Positions 1-7,838 of a DNA stretch of 64,000 nt are shown here, piece by piece; within the stretch, counting starts at the first letter, position 1, and the number at the start of each line of letters is the position of its first letter. The notes beneath the pieces are model-generated. The model was given only the letters and a program-made list of their open reading frames with translations, ran no database searches and was not told the DNA's origin. Source of the stretch: Caballeronia sp031450805 (GTDB lineage Bacteria > Pseudomonadota > Gammaproteobacteria > Burkholderiales > Burkholderiaceae); assembly GCF_031450805.1 (NCBI RefSeq), contig NZ_JARTVY010000002.1:620001-684000 (forward strand). The letters are read 5' to 3'. Made by a program: the position numbers and the translations under genes.

Positions 1-381
1 GAATTCCGGCAGCGCCTTGATCGCGTCCTTCGTCGCGCCCGCGAGCACGAGCTTGCCGTTCTTGAAGTCGAGTTGCTCGACGGGAATGGCGACATCGTGA
101 CGCGACACGCCGAGGAACTGGTTCGCCGAGATGATCGCGAAAGAAACCGAACGGTCGGGCGCGACGATGATGTCGTGGATCACGCCGACGCGCGCGCCCT
201 GGTCATTGACAACAGGTTTGTTGAGAATGGACTTCCTGACACTCCATCCGTCGATGATCGCGGTCGACACTTCGACCGACACGCCGAGCGGCTGCGCGCC
301 CGCGACCTGCGCGAACGACTGAGCGGACACGAGCCCAATGGCCGACGAAGCGATGAGCGATGCCACGAGTTTCAAGTTCAT
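1..381 (-). CDS. PRC-barrel domain exported protein (3' end cut by window edge)
   Basis: The frame is open from an ATG at 381 to the window edge, so the C-terminus is missing. The start is set by GAGGAG six bases upstream. Translation begins MNLKLVASLIASSAIG and has a cleavable signal peptide ending near AQSFAQ, so the product is likely periplasmic. The following residues (ILNKPVVNDQGARVGVIHD, then SFAIISANQFLGVSRHDVAIP) have the PRC-barrel pattern seen in many Burkholderiales exported proteins. The exact role is unknown; these proteins are often linked to envelope or stress functions. Confidence 0.75.
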   Translation of the reverse strand, partial: MNLKLVASLIASSAIGLVSAQSFAQVAGAQPLGVSVEVSTAIIDGWSVRKSILNKPVVNDQGARVGVIHDIIVAPDRSVSFAIISANQFLGVSRHDVAIPVEQLDFKNGKLVLAGATKDAIKALPEF

Positions 382-544
382 TCGATGCTCCTCAAAAGAT
401 TTGGCAGACGTTTCTCGACTTGACACGCACAGGCTTCGTCGGCGCTTCATCGACGAAGGAACCGTGTAGCGCGGTAGCAGTGTGACCGTTTACCGTGGCT
501 TCTGCAGGAATCGTGACGCGTCGCATCACGCGCGGCGGCCGCGC

Positions 545-760
545 TCAGCGGGAGATTCGCTTCAGCGCATCGCCCTTGTGCACGGCGCGTTTGCCGCTCT
601 TGTCGCTTTCCACTTCGTAGTGCGGATCGTCGTGCGACGCATTGACCGTATGACCGTCGAGCTTCGTGCGCTCGGAAATCACCCGCACGATGCGGCCGGT
701 CGTTTCGCCTTGCGGCGTGTTCCAGCTCACGTGGTCGTGCAGTTTCAGGCTGTGACTCAT
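545..760 (-). CDS. DUF2945 / HVA1-type Tudor-like small protein
   Basis: This 71-residue soluble protein starts MSHSLKLHDHVSWNTPQG and contains the GRIVRVISERT and DPHYEVESDKSGK segments typical of the DUF2945 (hypervirulence-associated Tudor-like) family, a small beta-barrel of unknown function common in proteobacteria and fungi. The internal ATG at 760 is preferred to an upstream start because GAGG sits about nine bases upstream and family members begin at this point. It stands alone between the PRC-barrel gene and the DUF1810 gene. Confidence 0.75.
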   Translation of the reverse strand: MSHSLKLHDHVSWNTPQGETTGRIVRVISERTKLDGHTVNASHDDPHYEVESDKSGKRAVHKGDALKRISR

Positions 761-814
761 GACGTTATCCTCGGATGATCGCAACGCCCGCGGCCCGCGC
801 AACGGCCATGCCCG

Positions 815-1237
815 TCAGCGCAGCCGCGCAAGCGTCGCGTCGTCGGGGCGGCCGCCGAAGTAGCGGCGCAAGGCTTCATCGAACACGGCGGGGTCGGGCG
901 CGCAGCGGGCGAAGAGCGTCATCGACGAATGAAACTTCATGTCGTCCGGATAGCCGAAAATCTCTTCGATGCCGCGATCCCGCATGCCGTTGACGATGCC
1001 CGTCAATTCGACGAGCCGCGCGCCCAGCACCGGATGCGCGAGATACGCCTCGGCTTCGGCGCGCGACTGAATCGCATAATGCTGCGCCATCTGGCTATGT
1101 CCGAGCCCCGCGATCTGCGGGAACACGAACCACATCCAGTGCGTGCGCTTGCGGCCTGCGCTCAGCTCGGCGCGCACGTCGTCGATGACGCCGGCTTGCG
1201 CATCGACGAAGCGTTGAAGGTGAAACGGATCGCTCAT
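815..1237 (-). CDS. DUF1810 family protein
   Basis: The 140-residue protein matches the DUF1810 family in length and motifs: an N-terminal DPFHLQRFVDAQ, the central RKTHWMWFVFPQ-like segment (here RKRTHWMWFVFPQIAGLG), and SRAEAEAYLAHPVLGARL. The family is a small all-alpha cytoplasmic protein of unknown biochemical role. It lies just downstream of the aldo/keto reductase gene (gap about 30 bp) and may be cotranscribed with it. Confidence 0.85.
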   Translation of the reverse strand: MSDPFHLQRFVDAQAGVIDDVRAELSAGRKRTHWMWFVFPQIAGLGHSQMAQHYAIQSRAEAEAYLAHPVLGARLVELTGIVNGMRDRGIEEIFGYPDDMKFHSSMTLFARCAPDPAVFDEALRRYFGGRPDDATLARLR

Positions 1238-1268
1238 CGCGCGTCTCCCGTCGCGTGCGTGAATGCGC

Positions 1269-2225
1269 TCAGGCTACGGCTTGCGCGATGCGCTCCCGCA
1301 GCGCCGCATCCGGATAGGCGCCGATGCCTGCGCGCACGTTGTCGATCATGTATTCGCGCCGTCCCGTGCCGGGAATCACGCACGTCACGGCCGGATGGCC
1401 CAGCACGAACTTGAGCAGAAGCTGTGCCCAGCTCGTGCAGCCGAGTTCGGACGCGAACGGCGGCAAGGGCCGGCCGCGCAGCCCCGACAGCAGCGATCCG
1501 CCGCCGAACGGCTGATTCACGATGACCGCGACGCCGCGTTCCGCCGCGAGCGGAAGCAGGCGCGCTTCGGCGTCGCGGTCGTTGGCGGCATAGTTGATCT
1601 GCACGAAGTCGACGCGCTCCGAGCGCAAGACCGCTTCGACCTGGGGAAACGCACTGGACGTGTAATGCGTCACGCCGATGTAACGGATGCGTCCCGCCGC
1701 CTTCCAGTCGCGCAGCGTGGCGAGCTGCGTGCGCCAGTCGAGCAGATTGTGAATCTGCATCAGGTCGATGCGCGGGGCGGCGAGGCGGTGCATCGACTGC
1801 CGCATCTGCGCGACGCCTTCCGCGCGGCCCTCCGTCCAGACTTTGGTGGCGATGAACGCCTTGTCGCGGGCGTGGAGTTCCGTGAGCAGCGCGCCGGCGA
1901 CGGCTTCGGATGTGCCGTACATCGGCGAGGAATCGATGACCGAGCCGCCGGCCGCGAAGAGCACCCGCAGCACGGCGGCGAGTTCGGCGCGGCGGGCGGG
2001 ATCGTCGCCGACATCGAATGTGCGCCAGGTGCCGCATCCGACGATAGGCAACGCTTCTCCCGTCGATGGAATGGGGCGCTTGAGCATCGGCGAAAATTCG
2101 GCTGATCCGGCAGTCGATACGTCCCCGGCTTGCGCATAGAGCGCAACGGCCGTTGCGGCGCGCAGAAAGTCTCGCCGGGCGGTGACGATGCTGTTGGGAG
2201 CGGTCGGTTTCAGGGCGCGGCTCAT
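1269..2225 (-). CDS. Aldo/keto reductase with Tat-type signal
   Basis: The 318-residue protein begins with a twin-arginine-like signal (TARRDFLRAATAVALYAQA), predicting export of a folded, cofactor-loaded enzyme. The rest is an AKR TIM barrel: SVIDSSPMYG carries the catalytic Asp and Tyr, IATKVW the Lys region, then LMQIHNL and the QINYA strand. It likely reduces carbonyl compounds with NADPH; the substrate cannot be read from sequence. A winged-helix regulator gene lies immediately upstream on the same strand, and the DUF1810 gene lies downstream. Confidence 0.85.
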   Translation of the reverse strand: MSRALKPTAPNSIVTARRDFLRAATAVALYAQAGDVSTAGSAEFSPMLKRPIPSTGEALPIVGCGTWRTFDVGDDPARRAELAAVLRVLFAAGGSVIDSSPMYGTSEAVAGALLTELHARDKAFIATKVWTEGRAEGVAQMRQSMHRLAAPRIDLMQIHNLLDWRTQLATLRDWKAAGRIRYIGVTHYTSSAFPQVEAVLRSERVDFVQINYAANDRDAEARLLPLAAERGVAVIVNQPFGGGSLLSGLRGRPLPPFASELGCTSWAQLLLKFVLGHPAVTCVIPGTGRREYMIDNVRAGIGAYPDAALRERIAQAVA

Positions 2226-2286
2226 GGCGTGATGTTCCTTCGCGTTCGAGCCCCAGCATAACCCGCCCCGTCGGACCGGGCGCGCG

Positions 2287-2640
2287 CTACTTCTTCTTCG
2301 CTTCTTCCAGGCAAGCGGCGAGTTGCTCGAAATAAGCGAGCGCCTTGCCCGTGGGCACGACCGACTTCGTGCGCAGATCGGCGCCCGTTTCGTCCAGCCT
2401 GACGAGGCCTTGCTCCTTGAGCCGCGTGAGCTTGCGATGCACGGTGGCCGGCGCGCCCGCCATCGACAGCGCCATCGTCTCGGTCACGGTCAGCGCGCGG
2501 CCGGTATGCCACGCGGCCGTGAGCGCTTCCAGCAGCCGTTCCTCGGCGGCATCCAGTTTCGGCACGGATGGCAACGCCTGAACCGCCTGCGCGAGATTCA
2601 GGAATCGGAAATAAGCGTCGACGAGGTGTTTATTGGCCAT
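2287..2640 (-). CDS. MarR-like winged-helix transcriptional regulator
   Basis: The 117-residue protein has a winged-helix core: EERLLEALTAAWHTGRALTVTETMALS, then the recognition helix region APATVHRKLTRLKEQGLVRL and the wing (TDLRTKSVVPTGKALAYF-type). This is the MarR/HTH_27 arrangement, with the dimerisation helices shortened. A perfect 7-bp inverted repeat lies about 80 bp upstream of the start (2723-2739), over a promoter for rightward transcription. It is a plausible operator for this protein. The ligand is unknown. Confidence 0.7.
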   Translation of the reverse strand: MANKHLVDAYFRFLNLAQAVQALPSVPKLDAAEERLLEALTAAWHTGRALTVTETMALSMAGAPATVHRKLTRLKEQGLVRLDETGADLRTKSVVPTGKALAYFEQLAACLEEAKKK

Positions 2641-2722
2641 GATGATGCGCTTCCTTCGGCGCTGCGTTGAGTTGCTTCGGTGTGCGGTTCATCATACTCG
2701 GTCGCGCGCCGACAGAAAGTAA

Positions 2723-2752
2723 CTTATCAAACTGATAAGCGACTGCTATCAT
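2723..2752 (+). promoter_or_regulatory. Sigma70-type promoter overlapped by a palindromic operator
   Basis: A -35 box TTATCA (2724-2729) and a -10 box TATCAT (2747-2752) are separated by exactly 17 bp. A perfect inverted repeat CTTATCA-AAC-TGATAAG (2723-2739) overlaps the -35 box. The promoter faces right, away from the MarR-like gene at 2287-2640, and its only downstream unit is the short RNA ending at the terminator at 2835-2867. The MarR-like protein is the obvious candidate repressor, but this is inference. Confidence 0.6.
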
Positions 2753-2759
2753 GCAGTCA

Positions 2760-2868
2760 TCGGGTTGGCGATGATGGACATACGTCATCGTCTACGCGAG
2801 AACCTGAGAGAACAAGAGAAAAGTGGTGTGCCGCGCCGCCTCGTTTCGTGCGAGGCGGCATTTTTTTA
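2760..2868 (+). ncRNA. Candidate small RNA (orphan promoter to terminator)
   Basis: A clear promoter at 2724-2752 fires into about 108 bp that end in a strong intrinsic terminator. No convincing coding frame fits: the only ORF (from 2765) reads through the terminator. The unit is therefore read as a small RNA of roughly 105-110 nt, possibly encoding a very short peptide. I do not recognise a known RNA family. Confidence 0.45.
2835..2867 (+). terminator. Intrinsic terminator of the candidate sRNA
   Basis: A 9-bp stem (GCCGCCTCG / CGAGGCGGC) with a 7-base loop is followed by A and seven T residues. On the minus strand there is no comparable T-run, so it works rightward. It also insulates the minus-strand MASE1 gene ending at 2901. 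Confidence 0.8.
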
Positions 2869-2900
2869 TGGGCTCGCGCTTTGTCGCGTGGTTCATCGTG

Positions 2901-3467
2901 CTAATCGCCTGGGCGGCGTCGCAATGGCGCGAGCGTCATTATCGCCCACAAGGTCAGCTTGATCGTATAGATGATAATCAGACTGCCGGATAAATCGCCC
3001 ACCACCATCACCATGAAGCGCTTGTCGGCGCCTGCGATTTCACCGCGCATTGCAAGCCAGAGCTGATGCAGCAACGGACTCGCGATTGCGTAGAGCACGA
3101 TGAGCAAAAGCAGCCTGCGCGCCGTGAGATTCGACAGTGACGTACGCAAGCCGAGCACGCGCGTCGCGAAAAGATAAATCAGGTACGGCGCGAGCGCCGA
3201 GATGGTGCCGTACATGAATGAGCGCACCGGGTCGTCGGGGAAATACAGGAAAATGCAACTGACCCACGCGGCGCATAACATGCCGATTGCGCCTGCATCG
3301 CCGAAGAGGAGCGTGCATAAGAGCCGCATGCCTGCTGGCAGATAGATCCAGTTCGCGCCTCGCACATACTCCGAAGCCGGAAAGAGCAACTCATTCGCGA
3401 CGAGCGTCACGAGAAAGAGCGCGGCTGTGCTCGCGATGATTGGCGCACGTTGACGCAGGTATTCCAT
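2901..3467 (-). CDS. Stand-alone MASE1-type integral membrane sensor protein
   Basis: From the ATG at 3467 the product is 188 residues with about six hydrophobic segments and the MASE1 signature ANWIYLPAGMRLLCTLLFG near residue 40. MASE1 is a membrane sensory domain normally fused to GGDEF, EAL or kinase domains. Here no output domain follows and the protein ends shortly after the last segment, as in other Burkholderiales stand-alone copies. An upstream in-frame extension to 3761 is cysteine- and arginine-rich and unlike coding sequence, so it is not included. No strong Shine-Dalgarno sequence is visible, so the start is uncertain. Confidence 0.7.
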   Translation of the reverse strand: MEYLRQRAPIIASTAALFLVTLVANELLFPASEYVRGANWIYLPAGMRLLCTLLFGDAGAIGMLCAAWVSCIFLYFPDDPVRSFMYGTISALAPYLIYLFATRVLGLRTSLSNLTARRLLLLIVLYAIASPLLHQLWLAMRGEIAGADKRFMVMVVGDLSGSLIIIYTIKLTLWAIMTLAPLRRRPGD

Positions 3468-4086
3468 GATGAATCGATGTTGCTGGTCCACTGGCGGGGC
3501 GAGACTGTAGCACGGTGGCATGGCATTATGGAGCAACATTTCGTCGACGCTTACCGGGCAATGCTCGCGATAATCGTCACATCGACGTGATGGGACAGTG
3601 CAATATGAGTCAGAAAAACAAGACTGAACAGCACCAGAGCACGGAGGAATGCGGCTAGTCGAACAGGCGGTGGCGAATTCCGATGTCGCTCTGCAAGTAC
3701 GCTGCCGCGTTTTTTGCCTTTCCATCGCTTGGCGGGCGATTCGGCTCCGTCCGTGCTGCACCGGGTACAGAAACTTTTGTTTTTCATTTCTTGCCTCGAA
3801 TACGATTTTTTTAGAGAAGTGGGATACCTCGGAACTGCCAGAGTTCGTGTTGAAGATCGTATAGAGAGTTGCCCACTGAAATGAACTAGATATTTCCTAT
3901 TTACTAGCGGGTAATCGGGGGAACAGCGTCCTTTGCGCAGTGAATGAGCGAAGTCGATTGACGAGAAGAATATGTCTCTCGAACAACGCTGCCAAAAAGA
4001 CGCGAAATGCCTGGGACCTTCTCGGGATTTAGCCGTTCCCCGCGTACTAAAAGACGACAGCTTCGGGATAACGGTATCGGGCAGAA

Positions 4087-4117
4087 AGAGGAGTTTCAGC
4101 CGGACTGAAACTCCTCT
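4087..4117. repeat. 13-bp perfect inverted repeat (hairpin)
   Basis: AGAGGAGTTTCAG (4087-4099) and its exact complement CTGAAACTCCTCT (4105-4117) are separated by CCGGA. Leftward, the stem is followed by TTTCT, so a minus-strand terminator is possible but weak. No gene ends nearby on the minus strand. Confidence 0.75.
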
Positions 4118-4258
4118 AAGGTCTCCGCAGAGCGGAGGAGCAATGATTAACCTACATCATCTCTGAACTTCCAGATGGTCTATCTCTGCGCACGCAGAGC
4201 AATACAAGCAAGCCGTAAAGAAACGCCGACATTACGGTGCAGCGACCATATCAACAAG

Positions 4259-4299
4259 CGCACCGGATTGCAAACCGGGACGCGGTGCAATCCGGTGCG
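4259..4299. repeat. 14-bp perfect inverted repeat upstream of glycosyltransferase
   Basis: CGCACCGGATTGCA (4259-4272) pairs perfectly with TGCAATCCGGTGCG (4286-4299) around a 13-base loop. It lies about 95 bp upstream of the ATG at 4394. There is no T-run, so it is not a simple terminator. It could be an operator or part of an mRNA leader. Confidence 0.7.
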
Positions 4300-4393
4300 A
4301 TGCGAGCACGTTTCAACCTTTCTTTGCATCCGCGTCAGCGCGCCGCATTACCATATCGTCCAACTGAGCCTAAGCCTTGCCGGACCGCCCCAA

Positions 4394-5629
4394 ATGAGCT
4401 CCACCCTGCGTATCACCATCGACAACGTTCGCGCCTTGCGCCTGGCGGGCCGCGCGTCCGAGGCGCAGGCGATGATCCGCCAGCTCGCGGCATTGCCGGA
4501 CCAGGGCGGCGTGTGGACGGGGCAGCTGGGCGTCGATATGCATTGCCTCGGCATGCACGCCGAAGCGGAATCGCTGCTCAAACGCAGCCTCTGCGATTCG
4601 CTGAGCGACCTCGTCCGCTATCAACTCACCGAGGAATTGCTCATGCTGTTGTACGCGCGGGGCAAATACCATGAGGCGCATGCGCTTTACCGCATGAACC
4701 GCGATCTGCCGCGCGCCGAATGGCTGCTCTCCACGCTATTCAACGGCGATCAGTCGTGGATCGATCTGATGAAGCCCAAGTTGCTCGGCTTCGACGAACC
4801 CGTCGCCGGCAAGTCGATCCTGCTGTTCACGGAGGGCGGCTTCGGCGATCTGGTCCTGTTCTCGCGATACATCGACGCCCTGTTGAACGACGGCGCGCGC
4901 GAAGTGGTGATAGAGGCGTTCGACTTCTGGACCGATGTCATCCGTCGGCGCCCCGGCGTGCGCACCGCCGAACCGACGCACGAAGCTCGCATCGCCGAAT
5001 CGCATGGGTGCGACCGTATCGCCACCGCGTTCCATCTTTGGCCGCGCTATCAGGCTTCGCCGTATTTCCCCCAGCACAATCCCGCCGCGCTGATCTCGCT
5101 CGACACCGCGCGGCCTTTGCCGGCCGAAATCCGCGCGATGCTCGCCGAGGGAGAGTCGCGGCTGAAAGTAGGTCTCGTGTGGCGCAGCACGAGCGGCGTG
5201 CGGCATGAGCCGTATCGCTCGATTCAGCTGACGCAACTGGCCGACGTGCTCGCCGTTCCGGGTTGCCGCTTCTATTCGCTGCAAGTGGGCGATCTGAGCG
5301 ATGCCGAGCGCGCCATGATGCGCGCACACGATGTCGCCGACCTCGCGCCGCACGTGCACAGCTTCGGCGACACGGGCCGCGCGTACGAGCAACTCGATCT
5401 CGTCATTTCCATCGATACCGGCGCCGCGCATCTGGCGGGCGCGCTGGATCGTCCGGTGTGGATGCTGCTCGCGCAGGCCTGCGATCACCGCTGGTACGAC
5501 TGCCGGCGTTATACGCCGTGGTATCCGTCGATGCGGCTTTATCGCCAGGAGCAGCTGGGCGACTGGTCGGCGCCGCTTGCCGATATGCGGGCGGATCTGG
5601 CGCAGTTGGCGGCCACGAGACGCGCTTAG
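4394..5629 (+). CDS. TPR-containing glycosyltransferase-like protein (GT-B, family 9/41-like)
   Basis: From the ATG at 4394 the product is 411 residues. The first 120 residues are helical TPR-like (ALRLAGRASEAQAMIRQLAA, then LGMHAEAESLLKRSL). A GT-B-like half follows, with SILLFTEGGFGDLVLFSRY and a C-terminal nucleotide-sugar-type segment SIDTGAAHLAGALDRPVWMLL, the usual end of heptosyltransferase-like and TPR glycosyltransferases. It probably transfers a sugar to a protein or surface glycan; the target is unknown. A 73-residue upstream extension of the frame lacks family similarity and runs through the hairpins, so it is left out. It converges on the ClC gene with a 4-bp overlap. Confidence 0.75.
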   Translation: MSSTLRITIDNVRALRLAGRASEAQAMIRQLAALPDQGGVWTGQLGVDMHCLGMHAEAESLLKRSLCDSLSDLVRYQLTEELLMLLYARGKYHEAHALYRMNRDLPRAEWLLSTLFNGDQSWIDLMKPKLLGFDEPVAGKSILLFTEGGFGDLVLFSRYIDALLNDGAREVVIEAFDFWTDVIRRRPGVRTAEPTHEARIAESHGCDRIATAFHLWPRYQASPYFPQHNPAALISLDTARPLPAEIRAMLAEGESRLKVGLVWRSTSGVRHEPYRSIQLTQLADVLAVPGCRFYSLQVGDLSDAERAMMRAHDVADLAPHVHSFGDTGRAYEQLDLVISIDTGAAHLAGALDRPVWMLLAQACDHRWYDCRRYTPWYPSMRLYRQEQLGDWSAPLADMRADLAQLAATRRA

Positions 5630-7386
5630 GGCTTTTTCAGGGCCGCGGCGCGCCGGAACGTCCGGAAACGTTCCCGCCGATGCTCCTCGTCGAAGTGCGC
5701 GCGCGCCGGCTTCACCAGATCGCTGCGCGACACGATGCCCACGAGCGTCATCGACGTCGCGTCCGTGACCACCGGCAGGCGCTCCAGTTCATGCACCGCG
5801 AGACGCGTCGCGGCCAGGCGGCAGGGCTCGCCGGGAAACGCGACCACCGGCGCGGCATCCGCGCGGCGCGACAGCGCTTCGCCGGCAGTCGTGGCATCGG
5901 AGGCATCGAGCAGGGCCGCGCGATCCAGCATGCCGACGAGCGCGCCGTCGCGCACCACCGGATACGCCCGATGCGCCTGCTGCGGCCCGAAATGCTGCGC
6001 GAGGACATCGTCGATCGGCGTGGCGGCGTCGATCGTGCGGACATCGCGCGTCATCACTTCGTCGACATGATGACGCTCGAGCGGATCCACGCCGTATTCG
6101 CGATAGATGTGATACCCGCGCCGCGCGATTTTCTCGGTCATGATCGAGCGGCGCATGACGACCGTCGCGAAACCGTGGGCGACGAGCGTGGCCGCGAGCA
6201 GCGGCAACAGCGCATTGCTGTCGTGCGTGAGGCCGAACGCGAACACGATCGCGGTCAGCGGCGCGCCCAGTGTGGCGCCCAGCGTCGCAGCCATGCAGAC
6301 GAGCGGCCATAGCGCGGCGTCGTGGCCGGGCAGCACCGCGCCGAGTACGGTGCCGAGTCCCGCGCCCAGCATCAGGAGCGGCGCGAGCACGCCGCCCGAG
6401 GTGCCCGACGCCAGCGCGACGACCCAGATCACCGCCTTGACGGCGAGGATCGCGAGCGCAACCTGAATCGCAATGTGCTGATGCAGCAGATCGCCGATCA
6501 CGTCATAGCCCACGCCCAGCGCGCGCGGCTCGATGAATCCGCCGATGCCGACCACCAGCCCGCCGATCGCCGGCCACCACATCCAGTGCAGCGGCAGCTT
6601 GCCGAACGCATCCTCGAGCTTGTAGAGCGCCGCGGACAGCCCCGAGGCCAGCGCACCCGACAGCAAGCCCGCGACGAGGCAGGACAGCAGCGACAGCATC
6701 TCCGGCGGCTCGGTCTGCATCGGGAAAAGCGCGCCGGTGCCGAAAACCATCGCGCGCGCGAAGCCGGCCACCGCGCAGGCGAGCGCCACCGGCAGAAAGC
6801 TGCGCGGCCGCCATTCAAAGAGCAGCAGTTCGACCGCGAGCAGCACGGCCGCGACCGGCGTGCCGAACACGGCGGTCATGCCCGCCGCCGCGCCCGCGAC
6901 GAGCAGCGTCTTGCGCTCGGCCGCCGTCACGTCGATGCACTGCGCGATCAGCGAACCGAGCGCGCCGCCCGTCATGATGATCGGGCCTTCCGCGCCGAAC
7001 GGCCCGCCGCTGCCGATGACGATGCCCGACGACAGCGGCTTCAGCACCGCCACTTTCGGCGACATGCGGCTCTTGCCGAACAGAATGGCCTCGATCGCTT
7101 CGGGGATGCCGTGGCCGCGAATCTTCTCGGAGCCGAATCGCGCCATCATGCCGACGATCAATCCGCCGATCACCGGTATTGCGATGACCCACGCGCCGAG
7201 CGTGTTGAGCGCAGGCGAGCGGTCCGCGATGGAGAAAGCCCCGAAAAAGAACAGATTGGTGAACAGGTGGATGAGCGCGAGCAGCACGGCCGCCGCGAGC
7301 GTGCTGATGCCCCCGATGATCGCCGCGAGTCCGCAGATGCGCAGCAGCCTGTCGTTGACGGAGAAGTCGCGTTTGTGATGATTCAT
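5626..7386 (-). CDS. ClC-family chloride channel/antiporter with C-terminal CBS pair
   Basis: The 586-residue protein has ten or more hydrophobic segments with ClC selectivity motifs: GSGGPFGAEGPIIMTGG (near residue 125; the canonical GREGP is GAEGP here), GMTAVFGTPVAAVLLAVELLLFEW, and SGTSGGVLAPLLMLGAGLG. Two CBS motifs follow (VMTRDVRTIDAATPIDDVL and LVGIVSRSDLVKPAR). It moves chloride or another small anion across the inner membrane, with CBS domains likely sensing adenylates. It is the last gene of the HPP-CBS / MarR / ClC unit; GGAGCGAAAGC supplies the ribosome binding site. Confidence 0.9.
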   Translation of the reverse strand: MNHHKRDFSVNDRLLRICGLAAIIGGISTLAAAVLLALIHLFTNLFFFGAFSIADRSPALNTLGAWVIAIPVIGGLIVGMMARFGSEKIRGHGIPEAIEAILFGKSRMSPKVAVLKPLSSGIVIGSGGPFGAEGPIIMTGGALGSLIAQCIDVTAAERKTLLVAGAAAGMTAVFGTPVAAVLLAVELLLFEWRPRSFLPVALACAVAGFARAMVFGTGALFPMQTEPPEMLSLLSCLVAGLLSGALASGLSAALYKLEDAFGKLPLHWMWWPAIGGLVVGIGGFIEPRALGVGYDVIGDLLHQHIAIQVALAILAVKAVIWVVALASGTSGGVLAPLLMLGAGLGTVLGAVLPGHDAALWPLVCMAATLGATLGAPLTAIVFAFGLTHDSNALLPLLAATLVAHGFATVVMRRSIMTEKIARRGYHIYREYGVDPLERHHVDEVMTRDVRTIDAATPIDDVLAQHFGPQQAHRAYPVVRDGALVGMLDRAALLDASDATTAGEALSRRADAAPVVAFPGEPCRLAATRLAVHELERLPVVTDATSMTLVGIVSRSDLVKPARAHFDEEHRRERFRTFRRAAALKKP

Positions 7387-7420
7387 GCTTTCGCTCCAGA
7401 ACCAGAAAACTGCGGATGAC

Positions 7421-7831
7421 TCAAAGGTCGATCTGCGGCACGCGAAACGCGCCTTGCAGCGACTTCAGCTCCGCGCGATGCAGTGCCGCCAGCCGCGCGA
7501 GCACCTGTTCGCCGCGCGCTTCGAGATGGACCTGAACCTGCCGCCGGTCCTCCGCGCTGGGTTCGCGTCGCACGAGCCCGAGCGCCTCGCATCGCGTGAC
7601 CAGCGCGACCACGCCGTGATGCTGCGATTGCAGCCGTTCGGCCAGCTCGCCGACGGTCGCCCATGCGCGGCCCGGGTAGCCCTTGATATGCAGCAGCAAC
7701 AGGTATTGCAGCGGCGTGATGCCTTCCTCCTGCGCCGCGCGCTCGGAGAATCGCTCGAACCGCCGCATCTGATAGCGGAATTCGGATAGCTGTTCGAAGT
7801 CGGGCTTGGCGAGCGTGCGCGGGGGTTTCAT
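7421..7831 (-). CDS. MarR-family transcriptional regulator
   Basis: The 136-residue protein has the MarR fold: helices RYQMRRFERFSERAAQEEGITPLQYLLLLHI, winged helix TVGELAERLQSQHHGVVALVTRCEALGLV and the DR-containing wing RREPSAEDRRQVQVHL. It sits between the HPP-CBS membrane protein (gap 7 bp) and the ClC channel (gap 34 bp). It is therefore very likely cotranscribed with them and a regulator of that operon. Confidence 0.85.
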   Translation of the reverse strand: MKPPRTLAKPDFEQLSEFRYQMRRFERFSERAAQEEGITPLQYLLLLHIKGYPGRAWATVGELAERLQSQHHGVVALVTRCEALGLVRREPSAEDRRQVQVHLEARGEQVLARLAALHRAELKSLQGAFRVPQIDL

Positions 7832-7838
7832 CGATCGT

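Larger units (their letters stand above)
3787..4393. other. AT-richer 600-bp gap with several hairpins, no gene recognised
   Basis: The stretch between the MASE1 gene and the glycosyltransferase gene has no credible coding frame on either strand. Its first half (3790-3930) is clearly more AT-rich than its surroundings. It contains two long perfect inverted repeats (4087-4117 and 4259-4299, listed separately) and shorter ones, such as CTCCGC-AGA-GCGGAG at 4123-4137. It may hold a structured RNA, an attenuator, or the remnant of a mobile element. Confidence 0.5.

Noticed and set aside
4175..4393. N-terminal extension of the glycosyltransferase frame
   Set aside because: The extra 73 residues are Cys/Arg/His-rich, cross a 14-bp hairpin and lack family similarity; the ATG at 4394 fits the TPR start.
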